A DNA stretch of 64,000 nucleotides from Nostoc sp. T09 (GCF_002154695.1 NZ_MTAV01000047.1:1-64000), one strand, 5' to 3'; shown: positions 37,957-48,480, counted from the stretch's first letter. The notes: generated by a model not told the origin, from the sequence alone. Numbers and translations: made by a program.

Positions 37957-38865
37957 TTAGGGAATGGGAACCGATCGCAATAATCGCTCTACAACACTTC
38001 TAGCACTACGACCGCCCCTAGCGATGAGGCGATGGCAAAGAACGTGAGGGACGAGAAACTTCACATCATCGGGAATGGCGTAATCACGCCCTAAAATAAA
38101 AGCTAGTGCTTGGGTAGCTTTTTGTAAGGATACTGTACCGCGAGGACTAACACCAAGAGAAATTTCTTCATCCTGCCTTGTAGCCCGTACCAATTCTAAA
38201 ATGTACTGTTGCAAAGAAGTTTCTACTCTTACCTGAGAGCAGAGTTGGCGCAATTGAGCTACTTCTGCCAAAGTAATGCAAGGGTGCAACTCATCAACTT
38301 TGATACCATGTGCCAGGTTTTGCAGCATTTGCAGTTCGTCTGTCTCCGAAGGATAGCCCAAACTCAAGGACAGCATAAACCGATCCATCTGCGCTTCTGG
38401 TAGAGGAAAAGTGCCTTGATACTCAATCGGGTTCTGGGTAGCAATCACAAAGAAAGGCGTGGGAACAGCACGAGAGACGCCATCAACTGTTACCTGATGT
38501 TCTTCCATCACTTCTAGCAAAGCTGACTGAGTACGGGGTGTAGCGCGATTGATTTCGTCAGCTAGCAGCACATTGGCAAATATTGGACCAGGGAGAAAGC
38601 TAAATTCGCCGCTTTTTGGGTTCCAAATGTTAGTACCAGTAATATCAGTAGGCAGTAAGTCAGGGGTACATTGTAGCCGTTGGAACTTACCATCAACTGA
38701 ACGAGCTAAGGACTTAGCGAGGAGGGTTTTACCCACACCAGGAACATCTTCTAGTAAAGCATGACCACCGCCTAAAAGAGCGACTAGCACCAAACGTATT
38801 GCTTCGGTTTTACCAACGATGGTACGAGACAGGTTTTGTGTTAGAGCGTCAATTTTTTCTCTCAT
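37957..38865 (-). CDS. MoxR-family AAA+ ATPase
   Basis: The 302-residue AAA+ protein shows Walker A EDVPGVGKTLLAKSLA, Walker B VLLADEINRATPRTQSALLEVMEE, sensor 1 FFVIATQNP and the lid with GVSPRGTVSLQKATQALA. MoxR proteins act as chaperone-like factors, usually beside DUF58 and vWA genes, but no such partner is adjacent here. The open frame extends to a TTG at 38907; the ATG at 38865 (MREKIDALTQNL) fits the family start better. Confidence 0.92.
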   Translation of the reverse strand: MREKIDALTQNLSRTIVGKTEAIRLVLVALLGGGHALLEDVPGVGKTLLAKSLARSVDGKFQRLQCTPDLLPTDITGTNIWNPKSGEFSFLPGPIFANVLLADEINRATPRTQSALLEVMEEHQVTVDGVSRAVPTPFFVIATQNPIEYQGTFPLPEAQMDRFMLSLSLGYPSETDELQMLQNLAHGIKVDELHPCITLAEVAQLRQLCSQVRVETSLQQYILELVRATRQDEEISLGVSPRGTVSLQKATQALAFILGRDYAIPDDVKFLVPHVLCHRLIARGGRSARSVVERLLRSVPIP

Positions 38866-38958
38866 GCACCGTGGGATTGGGGAATTGGGGTTAGGGGTTA
38901 GGGACAATTTCCTAGTCCCTAGTCCCCTTTAGTGTTCCCAATCACTGCTCAGAACTCA

Positions 38959-40104
38959 TCACTCAGAAAGCAAAACTTCTTTAGCGACAGTACAATCAAG
39001 TTGAATTTGCGTTTTCAGAGCTTCTAGAGAAGAAAATTTTTGTTCGGGTCGTAAAAATTGTACTATCTGCACAGCCAGCTTTTTGCCATACAAATCTCCA
39101 GACCAATCGAACAGATGGACTTCCACAGATGTATCAGTACCATCGACTGTGGGACGGTTACCTATATTCATCACTCCCAATTGGGGGTGAGCAACATCTG
39201 GTGTTTCATCGAGAATAAAAACACGGACAGCATAAACACCTAAGCGCGGCAAAAACTTATCTTTTGGTAGTTGGATGTTGGCCGTGGGAAAGCCAATAGT
39301 TCTGCCAAGTTGTTTACCTTGAACCACAACACCAAAGAGAGTATAAGGGCGTCCTAGGAGAAGATTTGCGCTTTTGATATCCCCATTTTCTAGTGTTTGG
39401 CGGATCAGTGAAGTGCTAATTGGTGGCTCTTGAGTTGGTGGAATGTTGAGACAATTACTGTCTGCTGGCAAGTTACCACTACCTGTATAGGTTTCTAAGG
39501 CAACGATTGTTACAGGGATATGATACTTTGCGGCGAGTAATTGTAAATCCTTTGCTGTACCAGTGCGCTGTTTGCCAAAACAAAAATCTTGCCCAACACT
39601 AAGTTGCTGACATCGCAGTTGCTGCACGAGAATCTTTTCAACGAACTCTTCTGGTGATAAAGCAGATAATTCCTTATCAAAGGGCAATAGTACCAGCTGT
39701 TCTATTCCCAGCGATCGCAATTTTTCAACTTTTTCATCAAGTGGAGTTAACAAAGCACGGGGTTGTCCCGAAAAAAACTCCTGTGGATGGGGATGAAAAG
39801 TGACAACAGTTGAGTATGTATGCTCGTGTGTTGATGTTGTGGGGTTTCCTTGTTGGGGTGTTGGAGTAGTGGAGTCAGAGGGTGAGAGTTCTAGTAAATT
39901 CTTCTCATCTGCAACCAACTTTTGCTCGCCCAAAGCAGTCTCTGGGACTTGTCTTTTTGCCTGCTGTAAAACCGGTTGAATTACTCTTTGATGACCAAGA
40001 TGCACACCATCAAATTTGCCAAGAGCAACAGCAGTTGGCGTTAGCAGCCCTTCTGTCGAAGAAGCAACCCACACAGAACACCCATTTGGAGACAAATTTA
40101 GCAC
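38959..40104 (-). CDS. ribF: Bifunctional riboflavin kinase/FAD synthetase
   Basis: Converts riboflavin to FMN and then FAD. The adenylyltransferase half has GKFDGVHLGHQRV and the ISTSLIR motif; the kinase half has GRTIGFPTANI, GVYAVRV and MNIGNRPTVDG. Between residues about 50 and 105 there is a low-complexity Ser/Thr/Pro/Glu insertion (SPSDSTTPTPQQGNPTTSTH) not found in short homologues, lying just before TFHPHPQEFF. The start is GTG at 40104; a second GTG at 40071 (VWVASSTEG) is an alternative. It stands alone. Confidence 0.94.
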   Translation of the reverse strand: MLNLSPNGCSVWVASSTEGLLTPTAVALGKFDGVHLGHQRVIQPVLQQAKRQVPETALGEQKLVADEKNLLELSPSDSTTPTPQQGNPTTSTHEHTYSTVVTFHPHPQEFFSGQPRALLTPLDEKVEKLRSLGIEQLVLLPFDKELSALSPEEFVEKILVQQLRCQQLSVGQDFCFGKQRTGTAKDLQLLAAKYHIPVTIVALETYTGSGNLPADSNCLNIPPTQEPPISTSLIRQTLENGDIKSANLLLGRPYTLFGVVVQGKQLGRTIGFPTANIQLPKDKFLPRLGVYAVRVFILDETPDVAHPQLGVMNIGNRPTVDGTDTSVEVHLFDWSGDLYGKKLAVQIVQFLRPEQKFSSLEALKTQIQLDCTVAKEVLLSE

Positions 40105-40595
40105 GTGGATTCTGGGATTTTAGGTTTATTTAGCTATCAGCCTCAAGCTACCCTATGGGTAACCGCCTAGAGGAGGACACGCCTGACGAACGGGCTACGA
40201 CTTCACTGATCATGAAGCTGGAGCCTTTTCGGCTCTGACCCTAACATTTTGTGCCATCAGCCGAGGTGTTTACACTACCCCTTTAGCTATTAGCCAAAGC
40301 ATACCCCACGGGAAGTCGCAAGCGAGGGCGTCTTGTGCTGTCGCTTGACTGCTCGTTGCTGAGTCCAGAGAACCCCACACCAAAGCCAAAAAGGCTCTAG
40401 CTGTAAATTTTGGGTTTTGCGGTATTTTACCCGCTCGGCCCCAATAGAGGCAGTCTCCGGGCATTTACGCTACCCTGGCGAACTCGCAAAGCGTGTCCTC
40501 CAGTTTTCGCAGTTTACCCCAAAGGTAACCTCTCCCGCTGAGAGCTTCTGATCACCAATCTAATCTAAAATCTACCATCGCTTCGACTGCAACGT
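40105..40595. other. GC-rich structured intergenic region
   Basis: These 491 bases carry no credible gene but have higher GC than neighbouring spacers and several self-complementary words (CAAGCGA/TCGCTTG near 40319-40353, GAGCCTTTTCGGCTC near 40222-40237) plus fragments like GTGTCCTCC that occur twice in opposite orientation. It is probably a nest of Nostoc interspersed repeats; a structured RNA is possible but unproven. Confidence 0.5.
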
Positions 40596-41525
40596 TTACA
40601 CTGAAAAGTTGCTCACAGGACAAGATTCTGAAAAAGAAACAGAAACAGGAATATTGAGTACCATTCCTTCCCTGGCCATGATTGCATTCGGAAATTGCTC
40701 AACCGCTTGTTTACCTATACCATCCAAAAAATCATCATTGTGTGCGGGGTCATGGTGAAAAATTACCAGAGTCTTGACTTTAGCGGCTATAGCTACCTTA
40801 ACAGCTTCTTGCCAAGTAGAATGTCCCCAACCAATTCTGGGCGTTGTTGGAGAATGATACTCGTCATTAGTATAGGTAGAATCGTAGATCAGGATGTCAG
40901 CATTACGAGCTAGCCAGAGGACATTTTCATCCAAGCGATCAGGAAAATGTTCAGTATCGGTAATATAGGCAGCAGCACCATCACGCCAGTTAATTCGATA
41001 TCCTACAGCTTCACCTGGATGGTTGAGTGGTGCTGTTTCTACGATAATGTCATTTATGTGTATTGCCTGCCCTGCGGTGATGTCACAAAAATTCAAGTTT
41101 GCCTGCATAATTTGCAAAGGCACAGGAAAATTTGGGTGAAGCATTTGGTCATTGAGACGCTGTTCGATTGTGGAACCATCAGGAGCAATTGCGCCGTAAA
41201 TCTTAAAATTGTTCCCCTTGATAAACCCCGGAGCAAAGAACGGAAATCCTTGCATGTGGTCCCAGTGGGAGTGGGTGAAGAATATATGACCTTCTATCGG
41301 CATTTGGTGCAATAAAGATTGCCCCAAAACATGTAGCCCGGTTCCACCATCGAAAATTAAGCGTTTACCGCCCACTTGCATTGCAATGCAAGGGGTATTA
41401 CCGCCATAACGCACGGTGTGTGGTCCTGGACTGGGGATGCTGCCGCGAACGCCCCAAAATTGCACGGTAAATTGGTTATCTAACCTAGACATGGGTGTTG
41501 CTTGCTGGACTGAGCGGGCGATCAA
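40596..41525 (-). CDS. Metallo-beta-lactamase fold hydrolase
   Basis: The 309-residue protein has the MBL motifs THSHWDHMQG (two-metal site), the later LNHPGEAVGY His, YITDTEHFP (bridging Asp) and the last His in FHHDPAHND. The opening FWGVRGSIPSPGPHTVRYGGNTPC is typical of the PhnP/COG1235-type branch, which includes cyclic phosphodiesterase-like enzymes. The true substrate is unknown. The initial 12 residues may not belong to the protein, as MSRLDNQFTVQFWGVRG is an alternative start. It is followed upstream by a 260-base spacer before surE. Confidence 0.88.
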   Translation of the reverse strand: MIARSVQQATPMSRLDNQFTVQFWGVRGSIPSPGPHTVRYGGNTPCIAMQVGGKRLIFDGGTGLHVLGQSLLHQMPIEGHIFFTHSHWDHMQGFPFFAPGFIKGNNFKIYGAIAPDGSTIEQRLNDQMLHPNFPVPLQIMQANLNFCDITAGQAIHINDIIVETAPLNHPGEAVGYRINWRDGAAAYITDTEHFPDRLDENVLWLARNADILIYDSTYTNDEYHSPTTPRIGWGHSTWQEAVKVAIAAKVKTLVIFHHDPAHNDDFLDGIGKQAVEQFPNAIMAREGMVLNIPVSVSFSESCPVSNFSV

Positions 41526-41786
41526 TAAAACAAATTGTTACTTATTTTTATTCAGTTTATGCGGTCTCACCATTTTGGTAGAAGAGAATTTCTTGGTAAA
41601 ACAGCATACCCTTTTTAAGGCTAGTTTTGTAAACCTGAGTGAGATATTACTAAGCACAAGCCTTAAGTTGTTTGGGCTTAAGTTTAGCAGTGGGATCAAG
41701 AGCGTTTCTACTTTATAGCCTAAATTTGGCGATCATGTATTTAACTACCTCCAGAGTTTCAAAGTTTTCTTTAGATAACAAAGTTT

Positions 41787-42584
41787 TCACGGAAATTTAA
41801 ATTCCCACTCCGACAATTGAGTAATTCCACTTGCGTAGGTGAGATTGTATTGTAATGGCGTTATGCTAATGTAGTTTTTACGGATAACATGCACGTCTAT
41901 AGGTATGTTTTGAGGTAAATTTAAGCCTTCGGGCGCTTCTACATCCTCCAAAACTTCACCAGTTAACCAGTAGTAGGTTTTACCACGAGGATCAACTCGC
42001 TTGTCAAAAACATCAACGTAGCGCCGCACTCCCTGACGAGTGATTGTAACTCCAGCAATTTCTTCCCACTGTACTGGGGGAATATTGACATTGAGCAACA
42101 TCAACTCTGGCAGGGGTTTTGCTGCCAGTTGTGCTACTAAAATTTGGGCAAAGCGAGCAGCAGCTTGAAAGTCTTTAGATGTATGACTGGCAAGACTCAA
42201 GGCGACGCTAGGAAGACCTTCAATTATACCTTCCATAGCAGCAGACACAGTTCCGGAATAAAGAATTTCAGTTCCCAAATTGGCACCTTGATTAATGCCA
42301 GAGAGCACCAAGTCGGGGGGTGATTCCAATAAAGCCCAAATTGCCAATTTCACACAGTCTGAGGGAGTGCCGTCGCAAGCCCAAGCTTTGACTGCGGGAT
42401 GAAAAATGGACTCTACAATTTCCGCACGAATTGGTTGGTGTAAAGTTAATCCATGTCCAGTCGCCGATCGCTCTCGATCTGGGCAAACTACAGTCACATC
42501 ATGACCTGCCTCTGCCAAGCTGTTGGCTAAGGTACGAATACCCAAGGCAGAAACTCCGTCATCATTGCTAATGAGTAATTTCAT
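41787..42584 (-). CDS. surE: 5'-nucleotidase SurE
   Basis: Metal-dependent nucleoside monophosphate phosphatase linked to stationary-phase survival. The N-terminal [13 protein letters not shown] (metal Asp-Asp), [27 protein letters not shown] and [25 protein letters not shown] motifs are all intact. Length 265 is family-typical. It is preceded by degenerate heptamer repeats and is divergent from pheS. Confidence 0.95.
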   Translation of the reverse strand: MKLLISNDDGVSALGIRTLANSLAEAGHDVTVVCPDRERSATGHGLTLHQPIRAEIVESIFHPAVKAWACDGTPSDCVKLAIWALLESPPDLVLSGINQGANLGTEILYSGTVSAAMEGIIEGLPSVALSLASHTSKDFQAAARFAQILVAQLAAKPLPELMLLNVNIPPVQWEEIAGVTITRQGVRRYVDVFDKRVDPRGKTYYWLTGEVLEDVEAPEGLNLPQNIPIDVHVIRKNYISITPLQYNLTYASGITQLSEWEFKFP

Positions 42585-42592
42585 CGTTATTG

Positions 42593-42655
42593 GTTATTAG
42601 TCATGGGTCATTAGTCATTAGTGATTTGTTATCAGTCATTTGTCAATGTCAGGTG
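42593..42655. repeat. Degenerate heptamer tandem repeat
   Basis: Repeats of the TTAGTCA/TTTGTCA type (GGTTATTAGTCATGGGTCAT, then further units). The same unit occurs near 9290 and around 42940. Typical of long tandemly repeated repetitive sequences in Nostocales. Confidence 0.7.
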
Positions 42656-42807
42656 TCACAAGCCTAAGCAAAAAAAACATCCTCACACACCTAATCACCT
42701 CTAAACTGGTAAACAGAGGTTTGGTTTTGACCCTTGCCTTTGACCTGTTAAGGTCATATTACTAAGGTCACTGGTAATTTGTTCTCAATTGTGGGACTAA
42801 TGACCAA

Positions 42808-42929
42808 TAGACCTCTTGCAAAAATATATTTTTGCAAGAGGGGGGAAAGGGAAAAGGTTAAAGGGAAAGGGTTTTGAGTTCCTTTCCCCTTTTCCCCTTT
42901 CCCTTTTACCGACTTCTGCAAGAAGTCTA
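42808..42929. mobile_element. MITE-like element with internal palindrome
   Basis: A 122-bp element with inverted ends TAGACCTCTTGCA and (inward from the right) TAGACTTCTTGCA, one mismatch. Inside are a perfect 30-bp palindrome (CCTCTTGCAAAAATA and its complement, 42812-42841) and a purine-rich tract facing its pyrimidine complement. It lies just upstream of pheS and may influence its leader. Confidence 0.75.
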
Positions 42930-42957
42930 ATGTCGAATGACTAATGATTAATAACTA

Positions 42958-43950
42958 ATGACTAGCAATTTAGAGGCTCAACTTTTAGCACTACGGCAGG
43001 AAGGAGAAAAAGCGATCGCAGCCGCTGATACCTTAGAACGCCTTGAAGAACTCAGAGTCAGCTATCTGGGTAAGAAGGGGCAACTTGGGGCACTGTTGCG
43101 AAGTATGGGGCAGATGAGTGCAGAGGAACGCCCAAAAATTGGAGCGATCGCCAATACAGTTAAAGAATCCTTACAGAATAGTTTAGATAAGCAGCGCACT
43201 GCCCTAGAAGCGGCTCAAATTCAAGCCCAGTTAGAGGCTGAAACTTTGGATGTGACCATGCCGGGAATTTACAGCCCCCAAGGTCGTATCCACCCTCTAA
43301 ATGGCATCATCGACCGGGCACTGGATATCTTTGTCGGTATGGGCTACACCGTGGCTCAAGGGCCAGAGATGGAAACAGATTACTACAATTTTGAGGCGCT
43401 GAATACTCCGCCTGACCACCCAGCCCGTGATATGCAGGATACTTTCTACCTGCCAGATGGCAATCTCCTCCGTACTCATACTTCTTCAGTGCAAATTCGT
43501 TACATGGAAACTGAGGAACCACCTATCCGGGTGGTTGCGCCAGGTCGAGTTTATCGTCGAGATAACGTAGATGCTACTCATTCAGCGGTTTTTCATCAAA
43601 TAGAGCTTTTAGCTATTGATGAGGGACTGACGTTTACAGACCTCAAGGGTGCGATTAAAGTATTTTTACAAGCCATGTTTGGCGATCTGCCAATTCGCTT
43701 CCGTGCTAGTTATTTCCCTTTTACAGAACCCTCAGCTGAAGTCGATTTGCAGTGGAATGGGCGCTGGCTGGAGGTAATGGGTTGCGGTATGGTCGATCCA
43801 AATGTGCTGAAATCTGTCGGTTATGATCCAGAAGTTTATACTGGGTTTGCTGCTGGTTTTGGTGTCGAACGCTTTGCGATGGTTCTACATCAAATTGATG
43901 ATATTCGTCGCTTGTACGCCAGCGATTTGCGGTTTTTACGGCAATTTTAG
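42958..43950 (+). CDS. pheS: Phenylalanyl-tRNA synthetase alpha subunit
   Basis: The catalytic alpha subunit of the class II (alpha-beta)2 enzyme. The N-terminal coiled coil (residues 1-90) is followed by [39 protein letters not shown], motif 2 [20 protein letters not shown], and motif 3 [18 protein letters not shown]. Length 330 is typical. The beta-subunit gene pheT is not adjacent, as is common in cyanobacteria. A MITE-like element ends 28 bases before the ATG. Confidence 0.97.
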   Translation: MTSNLEAQLLALRQEGEKAIAAADTLERLEELRVSYLGKKGQLGALLRSMGQMSAEERPKIGAIANTVKESLQNSLDKQRTALEAAQIQAQLEAETLDVTMPGIYSPQGRIHPLNGIIDRALDIFVGMGYTVAQGPEMETDYYNFEALNTPPDHPARDMQDTFYLPDGNLLRTHTSSVQIRYMETEEPPIRVVAPGRVYRRDNVDATHSAVFHQIELLAIDEGLTFTDLKGAIKVFLQAMFGDLPIRFRASYFPFTEPSAEVDLQWNGRWLEVMGCGMVDPNVLKSVGYDPEVYTGFAAGFGVERFAMVLHQIDDIRRLYASDLRFLRQF

Positions 43951-44186
43951 GCAAAAGTTAAAAGTCCAGAGTGATGTTAAGTTTTGGCTCTGGACGACCC
44001 TAAAAAGTCAGTATGCAAATAAAAGGATTGACTAAAAATAGACGAATCAAAGAGGCACAGAGAACACGCACAGAGGATAAATAGAGATTAGTGTTTAGAA
44101 ATGACTAATGATAGTCTTCTCCTGTCGAAGACGCTGTGTGAACAAGAAAAAAGTGGAATATGTCAGCGTATTTGCTGATCGCATAT

Positions 44187-45632
44187 CTATGACAAACAGC
44201 GATCGCAATGTCCACAACGCCAGTTAGCAGCTTCTTTGTCAAAACCAAAGGCGTTGAGCAGAAACTGCCAGCGGCACTGTTTGGTATGCAAATACTGATT
44301 CATTTGCTTGGCAGCTTGTAGTTGGGTTGCAGATTGCTTATCCACTCCTTGCTTAATGATGTAATGGAAAGGGTCAAGCCAGTTTAACTGACCGCTGCTG
44401 TGGAGTAAAGACAGTGCCATTGCGCCTTCGGGAAATTGTCGTGCGACTGTATTCACTTCTCCCTGTTTCGGCAGTTTTTTCGCCAATTCCTGTGCTATTT
44501 GCTGTTGCGATCGCATTTGTTCCTCAAAAAAATGTTGTCTTTGCTTATCCTCTGAATCTAACCACCCCGTAGGTTCACTTACCAAAGTCAGCGCTTCGGC
44601 TGGTTTACCATCTCTGCCGGCGCGTCCAATTTCTTGCACATATTCCGAAAGCAGCAGCGGCGCGTGAAAGTGAATTACCCAGCGCACATCAGGTTTATTT
44701 ATCCCCATACCAAATGCACAGGTACAAACGACAAATGGCATCTTGCCACTTAACCAGCTTGCTTCCACAGCACGGCGTTCTTCTGCACCTAATCCTGCAT
44801 GATAACTAGCTGTGGCATAACCCATCTCTGCTAACCATGCTGCTAACTTCTCACTATCTCGCCTAGTACGTACATATACTAATCCAGCTTGTTGCGGTCT
44901 ATTTTGAATAAATTTAACTAATTTTTGCTTTCTACCCCTTGGAGTCCAAGCTATGCAGACGTTGAGATGCAGATTCGGACGGTAGGGATTGAGGCGATAA
45001 ATATCGGGCTGTTGTAATTGTAAAACTGTAGAAATGATTTTTTGAGCTAAAGGGTCAGCAGTCGCCGTAAAGGCTGCAACGCTAATTTTTGTCCCTGGTG
45101 GTTTTGATTTAAGTAATGCCGAGCGCACTGCCCCTAATCTGCGATAAGCTGGTCGAAATGTCTCTCCCCACTGCACTAAACAATGAGCTTCATCCAAAAT
45201 GATGCCGTTAATCTGCAATTGCGGCTCGCACAATCTTTCCCAAACTGGGGTACTCAGTAAAGTTTCTGGTGATAAATACAGTAATCTGAGTTTTTGTCTA
45301 TCCAATGCTTGCAGAGTCAAGCGACGTTGGGATGCAGATAGTTCGCTATGTAATAGTGCTGCACTTAGGTTTAACTGACGTAGTTCTTGGACTTGGTTTT
45401 CCATCAGTGCCACTAACGGAGAAACTACTAAAGTTAATCCTGTTTGTAAAAGTGCGGGAAGTTGAAAACAAATCGACTTACCGCCACCTGTTGGCATAAT
45501 AATCAGTGCATCTTTTTGCGACAATAAACTACTGACAATTTCTCCCTGTGGCGAACGAAAATCGTCGTAACCCCAAATTTTTTTAAAGGTAGCAAGAACT
45601 AAATTCCAAGATGTTGTTATTGGTTGATTCAT
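44187..45632 (-). CDS. recQ: RecQ-family ATP-dependent DNA helicase
   Basis: Superfamily 2 helicase, 481 residues. Motif 0 YDDFRSPQGEIVSSLL, motif I MPTGGGKSICFQLPAL, motif II ILDEAHCLVQWG with the RecQ aromatic loop, motif V CAFGMGINKPDVRWVIH and motif VI QEIGRAGRDG are present. The RQC zinc site is represented by CRWQF...CGHCDRC at the C-terminus. The HRDC domain is absent, so this is the short RecQ form. It is likely to act in recombination and fork repair. Monocistronic. Confidence 0.93.
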   Translation of the reverse strand: MNQPITTSWNLVLATFKKIWGYDDFRSPQGEIVSSLLSQKDALIIMPTGGGKSICFQLPALLQTGLTLVVSPLVALMENQVQELRQLNLSAALLHSELSASQRRLTLQALDRQKLRLLYLSPETLLSTPVWERLCEPQLQINGIILDEAHCLVQWGETFRPAYRRLGAVRSALLKSKPPGTKISVAAFTATADPLAQKIISTVLQLQQPDIYRLNPYRPNLHLNVCIAWTPRGRKQKLVKFIQNRPQQAGLVYVRTRRDSEKLAAWLAEMGYATASYHAGLGAEERRAVEASWLSGKMPFVVCTCAFGMGINKPDVRWVIHFHAPLLLSEYVQEIGRAGRDGKPAEALTLVSEPTGWLDSEDKQRQHFFEEQMRSQQQIAQELAKKLPKQGEVNTVARQFPEGAMALSLLHSSGQLNWLDPFHYIIKQGVDKQSATQLQAAKQMNQYLHTKQCRWQFLLNAFGFDKEAANWRCGHCDRCLS

Positions 45633-45712
45633 AATTAATAGTAGATGTACCCCTATCCTTGCTGAATATAGCCTCTCTCATTCAGATAACGTTTCAGTAA
45701 TTTCATCATCTT

Positions 45713-46120
45713 ATGCTGCAAAGATTTCAATTTTGTTTTGAATGCCCAGCACATGATTGGATATTTGTTAAAGTTTTAAGTCAAGAACAGCAACTATCCT
45801 TCATTGCTTCTTATACACCTTACAATTCATTTATTGAACTCATAGATGCACTGCTAATTTTTCTGAAGAGAAGCGATCGCACAGTTGTGAGATGGAATAC
45901 TGAACTAATTGAATATGACTTTCACTTCTATAATAATGATCAGCAGGCAATGTTAGATATTGTAAAGCTTACAGATTGCCAGATTAATAGTTTAGCAAAT
46001 GAACTAGTTTTTAGAATAAATAGCTCACCTATATTTATAGCCTTATCATTCTGGCGAGCTTTGCGTCATCTGGAAACTGATAGCAATTTTGAACAAAAAT
46101 GGGGAAGAGCTTTCCCCTAA
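45713..46120 (+). CDS. Hypothetical protein, 135 residues
   Basis: I do not recognise a family. It has Cys in FCFECPAHDW, a helical middle (SFIELIDALLIFLKRS) and a YDFHFYNNDQQAMLDIV segment, with no signal or membrane helix. Coding composition is like its neighbours. It is divergent from recQ. The next 97 bases are non-coding and lead to a GNAT pseudogene. Confidence 0.55.
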   Translation: MLQRFQFCFECPAHDWIFVKVLSQEQQLSFIASYTPYNSFIELIDALLIFLKRSDRTVVRWNTELIEYDFHFYNNDQQAMLDIVKLTDCQINSLANELVFRINSSPIFIALSFWRALRHLETDSNFEQKWGRAFP

Positions 46121-46217
46121 GGAGAAATGAAACTGTTAGGAGAGTACATTCAAATCTATAAAGCCCATACTTTATAGATAATTTAATTGAGTTTAGTATC
46201 AAATATATTGAGCCACA

Positions 46218-46760
46218 ATGAACGAAGAATTAAAATATAGATTTTACATCAGCACAGATAAATCAAAACTCGATATCAACATGATTCATAATTTTCTGCG
46301 CAGTTCTTGTTAGGCAGAAAATATTTCCTTAGCCATATTGAAGAAGGCAATTTAAATTTCTCTGTGCTTTGGACTTTCCGAAAATACTCATACCAATTCA
46401 CGAAAATCTTGATGCACATAAATTTTTCGTAGGGGTTTAGCAATGCTAAACCCTTACTCGCGTATTTGTATCATTATTAAGGTGAAATGGTATCAGCAAG
46501 TTGGTTTTGCTAGAGTAATTACTGATTGTGCTAATTCTACTTTGTTGAAAGATCTATTTATTGTGGAGCCTTATCGAGGGCAACGATTAAGAAAATGGTT
46601 TGTGCAATATATTTTGGAAGCAGCAGAACTCCAAGATGTCCAAAGGTGGTTGTTAGGAACAAAAGATGCGAATGGACTGTATCGACGCTACGGTTTGAAA
46701 AATTTGACAGAATCCGAAAAAATGATGATGCGTATACATCTCAATGGTTATGAAAATTAA
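46218..46760 (+). pseudogene. GNAT-family acetyltransferase gene broken by nonsense codons and a MITE
   Basis: From ATG 46218 the frame reads MNEELKYRFYISTDKSKLD, INMIHNFLRSSC, stop (TAG for the expected Trp), AENISLAILKKAI, stop, ISLCFGLSENT, then the MITE (46391-46492), then QQVGFARVITDCANST, FIVEPYRGQRLRKW and GTKDANGLYRRYGL. Removing the MITE with one copy of its TCA duplication restores an uninterrupted frame (NT-QQVGFARV) into the acetyl-CoA-binding motif (R-G-Q-R-L). The two nonsense codons are separate lesions. A shorter frame starting inside the MITE at 46443 is not a real gene. Confidence 0.88.
46391..46492. mobile_element. MITE inserted in the GNAT gene
   Basis: A 102-bp element with inverted ends (ATACCAATTCAC / ATACCATTTCAC, counting one flanking A), an internal hairpin GGGTTTAGCA...TGCTAAACCC near 46434, and a TCA direct repeat on each side (46388-46390 and 46493-46495). 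It has no coding capacity. Confidence 0.85.
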
Positions 46761-46811
46761 GGTTTATTTTTGCTAAAAGACGTTTAAAGCTTCAGTATGC
46801 GTGTAATTCCT

Positions 46812-46856
46812 CAAAAAAAATCCTTGCAACTCTCCACAGGCGGAGAATGTGCAAGG
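46812..46856 (-). terminator. leuA terminator
   Basis: Stem with arms CCTTGCA and TGCAAGG and an inner CTCC/GGAG pairing, followed on the minus strand by a run of eight T (46813-46820). It lies 20 bases past the leuA stop. Confidence 0.85.
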
Positions 46857-46875
46857 GTTACAGACTTAAATGTAT

Positions 46876-48480
46876 TTAGACTTTCTGCGGAGTTCCTTTT
46901 TCTGTCTTCTCTTTTGATTGCAAAGATGCGTACAGCCGATTCAGTGCATTAACGTAGGCTTGAGCTGATGCAACGATGATATCTGTGTTGGCTGCATGAC
47001 CGGAAAAGATTCGTGATTCATGTCTTAATCGGATAGTCACTTCCCCGATCGCATCAATACCTGCTGTTACTGACTGTACAGAGAACTCAATTAACTGGTT
47101 GGGTACGTTTACTACTCGGTTAATTGCTTTGTAAACAGCATCTACAGGCCCAGTACCAATTGCTGCGTCGGTTAATTCTTCGCCTTCTGGAGTGCGCAGA
47201 GTAACTGTGGCGGTAGGTTTGGCATTGCTACCGCAGGAAACTTGCACTAACTCTACCCTAAACAAATCTGGTGCTTGTTGGATTTCATCATTGACAATCG
47301 CTTCTAAATCCCAATCAGAGATTTCTTTCTTTTTATCAGCAACTTCTTTGAATCGAATAAACGCTTTATTTAATTCGGTTTCTGATAGTTCAAAGCCCAA
47401 TTCTTTCAAGCGGGTGCGGAAGGCATTTCTGCCAGAATGTTTGCCCAAAACTATTTGATTGTCTGTCAAGCCAATCAATTGGGCATCCATAATTTCATAG
47501 GTGAGCTTGTTTTTTAATACACCATCTTGGTGAATGCCAGATTCGTGAGCAAAGGCATTTGCTCCGACGATCGCTTTATTTGGCTGCACTAGCATCCCTG
47601 TTAAATTGGAAACCAGGCGTGAGGATCTGTAAATCTCGCGAGTGTCGATATTTGTGAGTGGTTGTTCTGAATCTGCTGAGCGTCCTAAGAAGGGATTGAA
47701 ATATTGTCGCCGGACGTGCAAAGCCATTACTAATTCTTCTAAGGCTGCATTTCCTGCTCGTTCACCAATACCATTGATAGTGCATTCTAATTGTCTGGCA
47801 CCATTCTTGACGGCTTCTAAGAAATTAGCAACTGCTAAACCTAAGTCATTATGTCCGTGAACTGAAATAATTGCTTTGTCAATATTTGGGACATTTTCTT
47901 TTATCCCCTTAATTATTGACCCAAATTCGCTGGGGGTTGTATAGCCAACAGTATCAGGAATATTAACTGTTGTGGCCCCGGCTGCGATCGCTCGCTCTAA
48001 TACTTGATACAAAAATTCTGGATCAGAGCGTCCTGCATCTTCGGGAGAAAATTCGACATCATCAGTGAAAGTTTTAGCATAAGCAACCATTTCTTCGGCG
48101 ATCGCTAAAACTTCTGATTTTGTCTTTTTCAGCTTGTACTCAAGGTGAATATTAGATGTGGCAATAAAGGTATGAATTCTGCCTTTAGCAGCTGGTTTGA
48201 TCGCTGCTGCTGCTGCTTTGATATCATCTTGCCTGGCTCTTGCCAAACTACAAATCACAGGGCCATTTTCTGTGCCAACAATTTGGGCAATTTTGCTGAC
48301 TGCTTCAAAATCTCCAGGACTGGCAAAGGCAAACCCTGCCTCAATTACATCTACGCCCAGACGCGCCAGCTGCTTGGCGATAACTAGCTTTTCGTCTATA
48401 TTTAGGGTTGCTCCTGGACACTGCTCTCCATCTCGTAATGTAGTATCAAAAATTATGATTCGTTCTGGTTGGGTGCTCAT
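46876..48480 (-). CDS. leuA: 2-isopropylmalate synthase
   Basis: First committed step of leucine synthesis, condensing acetyl-CoA with 2-oxoisovalerate. Residues 1-280 form the TIM barrel with [14 protein letters not shown] (catalytic Arg-Asp), the metal motif [12 protein letters not shown] and [11 protein letters not shown]; the linker [13 protein letters not shown] follows; the C-terminal regulatory domain (leucine feedback) ends with the [13 protein letters not shown] motif. Length 534 is typical of the cyanobacterial enzyme. Monocistronic with a strong terminator. Confidence 0.97.
   Translation of the reverse strand: MSTQPERIIIFDTTLRDGEQCPGATLNIDEKLVIAKQLARLGVDVIEAGFAFASPGDFEAVSKIAQIVGTENGPVICSLARARQDDIKAAAAAIKPAAKGRIHTFIATSNIHLEYKLKKTKSEVLAIAEEMVAYAKTFTDDVEFSPEDAGRSDPEFLYQVLERAIAAGATTVNIPDTVGYTTPSEFGSIIKGIKENVPNIDKAIISVHGHNDLGLAVANFLEAVKNGARQLECTINGIGERAGNAALEELVMALHVRRQYFNPFLGRSADSEQPLTNIDTREIYRSSRLVSNLTGMLVQPNKAIVGANAFAHESGIHQDGVLKNKLTYEIMDAQLIGLTDNQIVLGKHSGRNAFRTRLKELGFELSETELNKAFIRFKEVADKKKEISDWDLEAIVNDEIQQAPDLFRVELVQVSCGSNAKPTATVTLRTPEGEELTDAAIGTGPVDAVYKAINRVVNVPNQLIEFSVQSVTAGIDAIGEVTIRLRHESRIFSGHAANTDIIVASAQAYVNALNRLYASLQSKEKTEKGTPQKV

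Noticed and set aside
40270-40464. 64-residue minus-strand frame in the GC-rich spacer
   Set aside because: Composition follows the repeats and no ribosome-binding site or family resemblance is seen.
46443-46760. 105-residue acetyltransferase ORF
   Set aside because: The start lies within a MITE; the true frame begins at 46218 and is a pseudogene.
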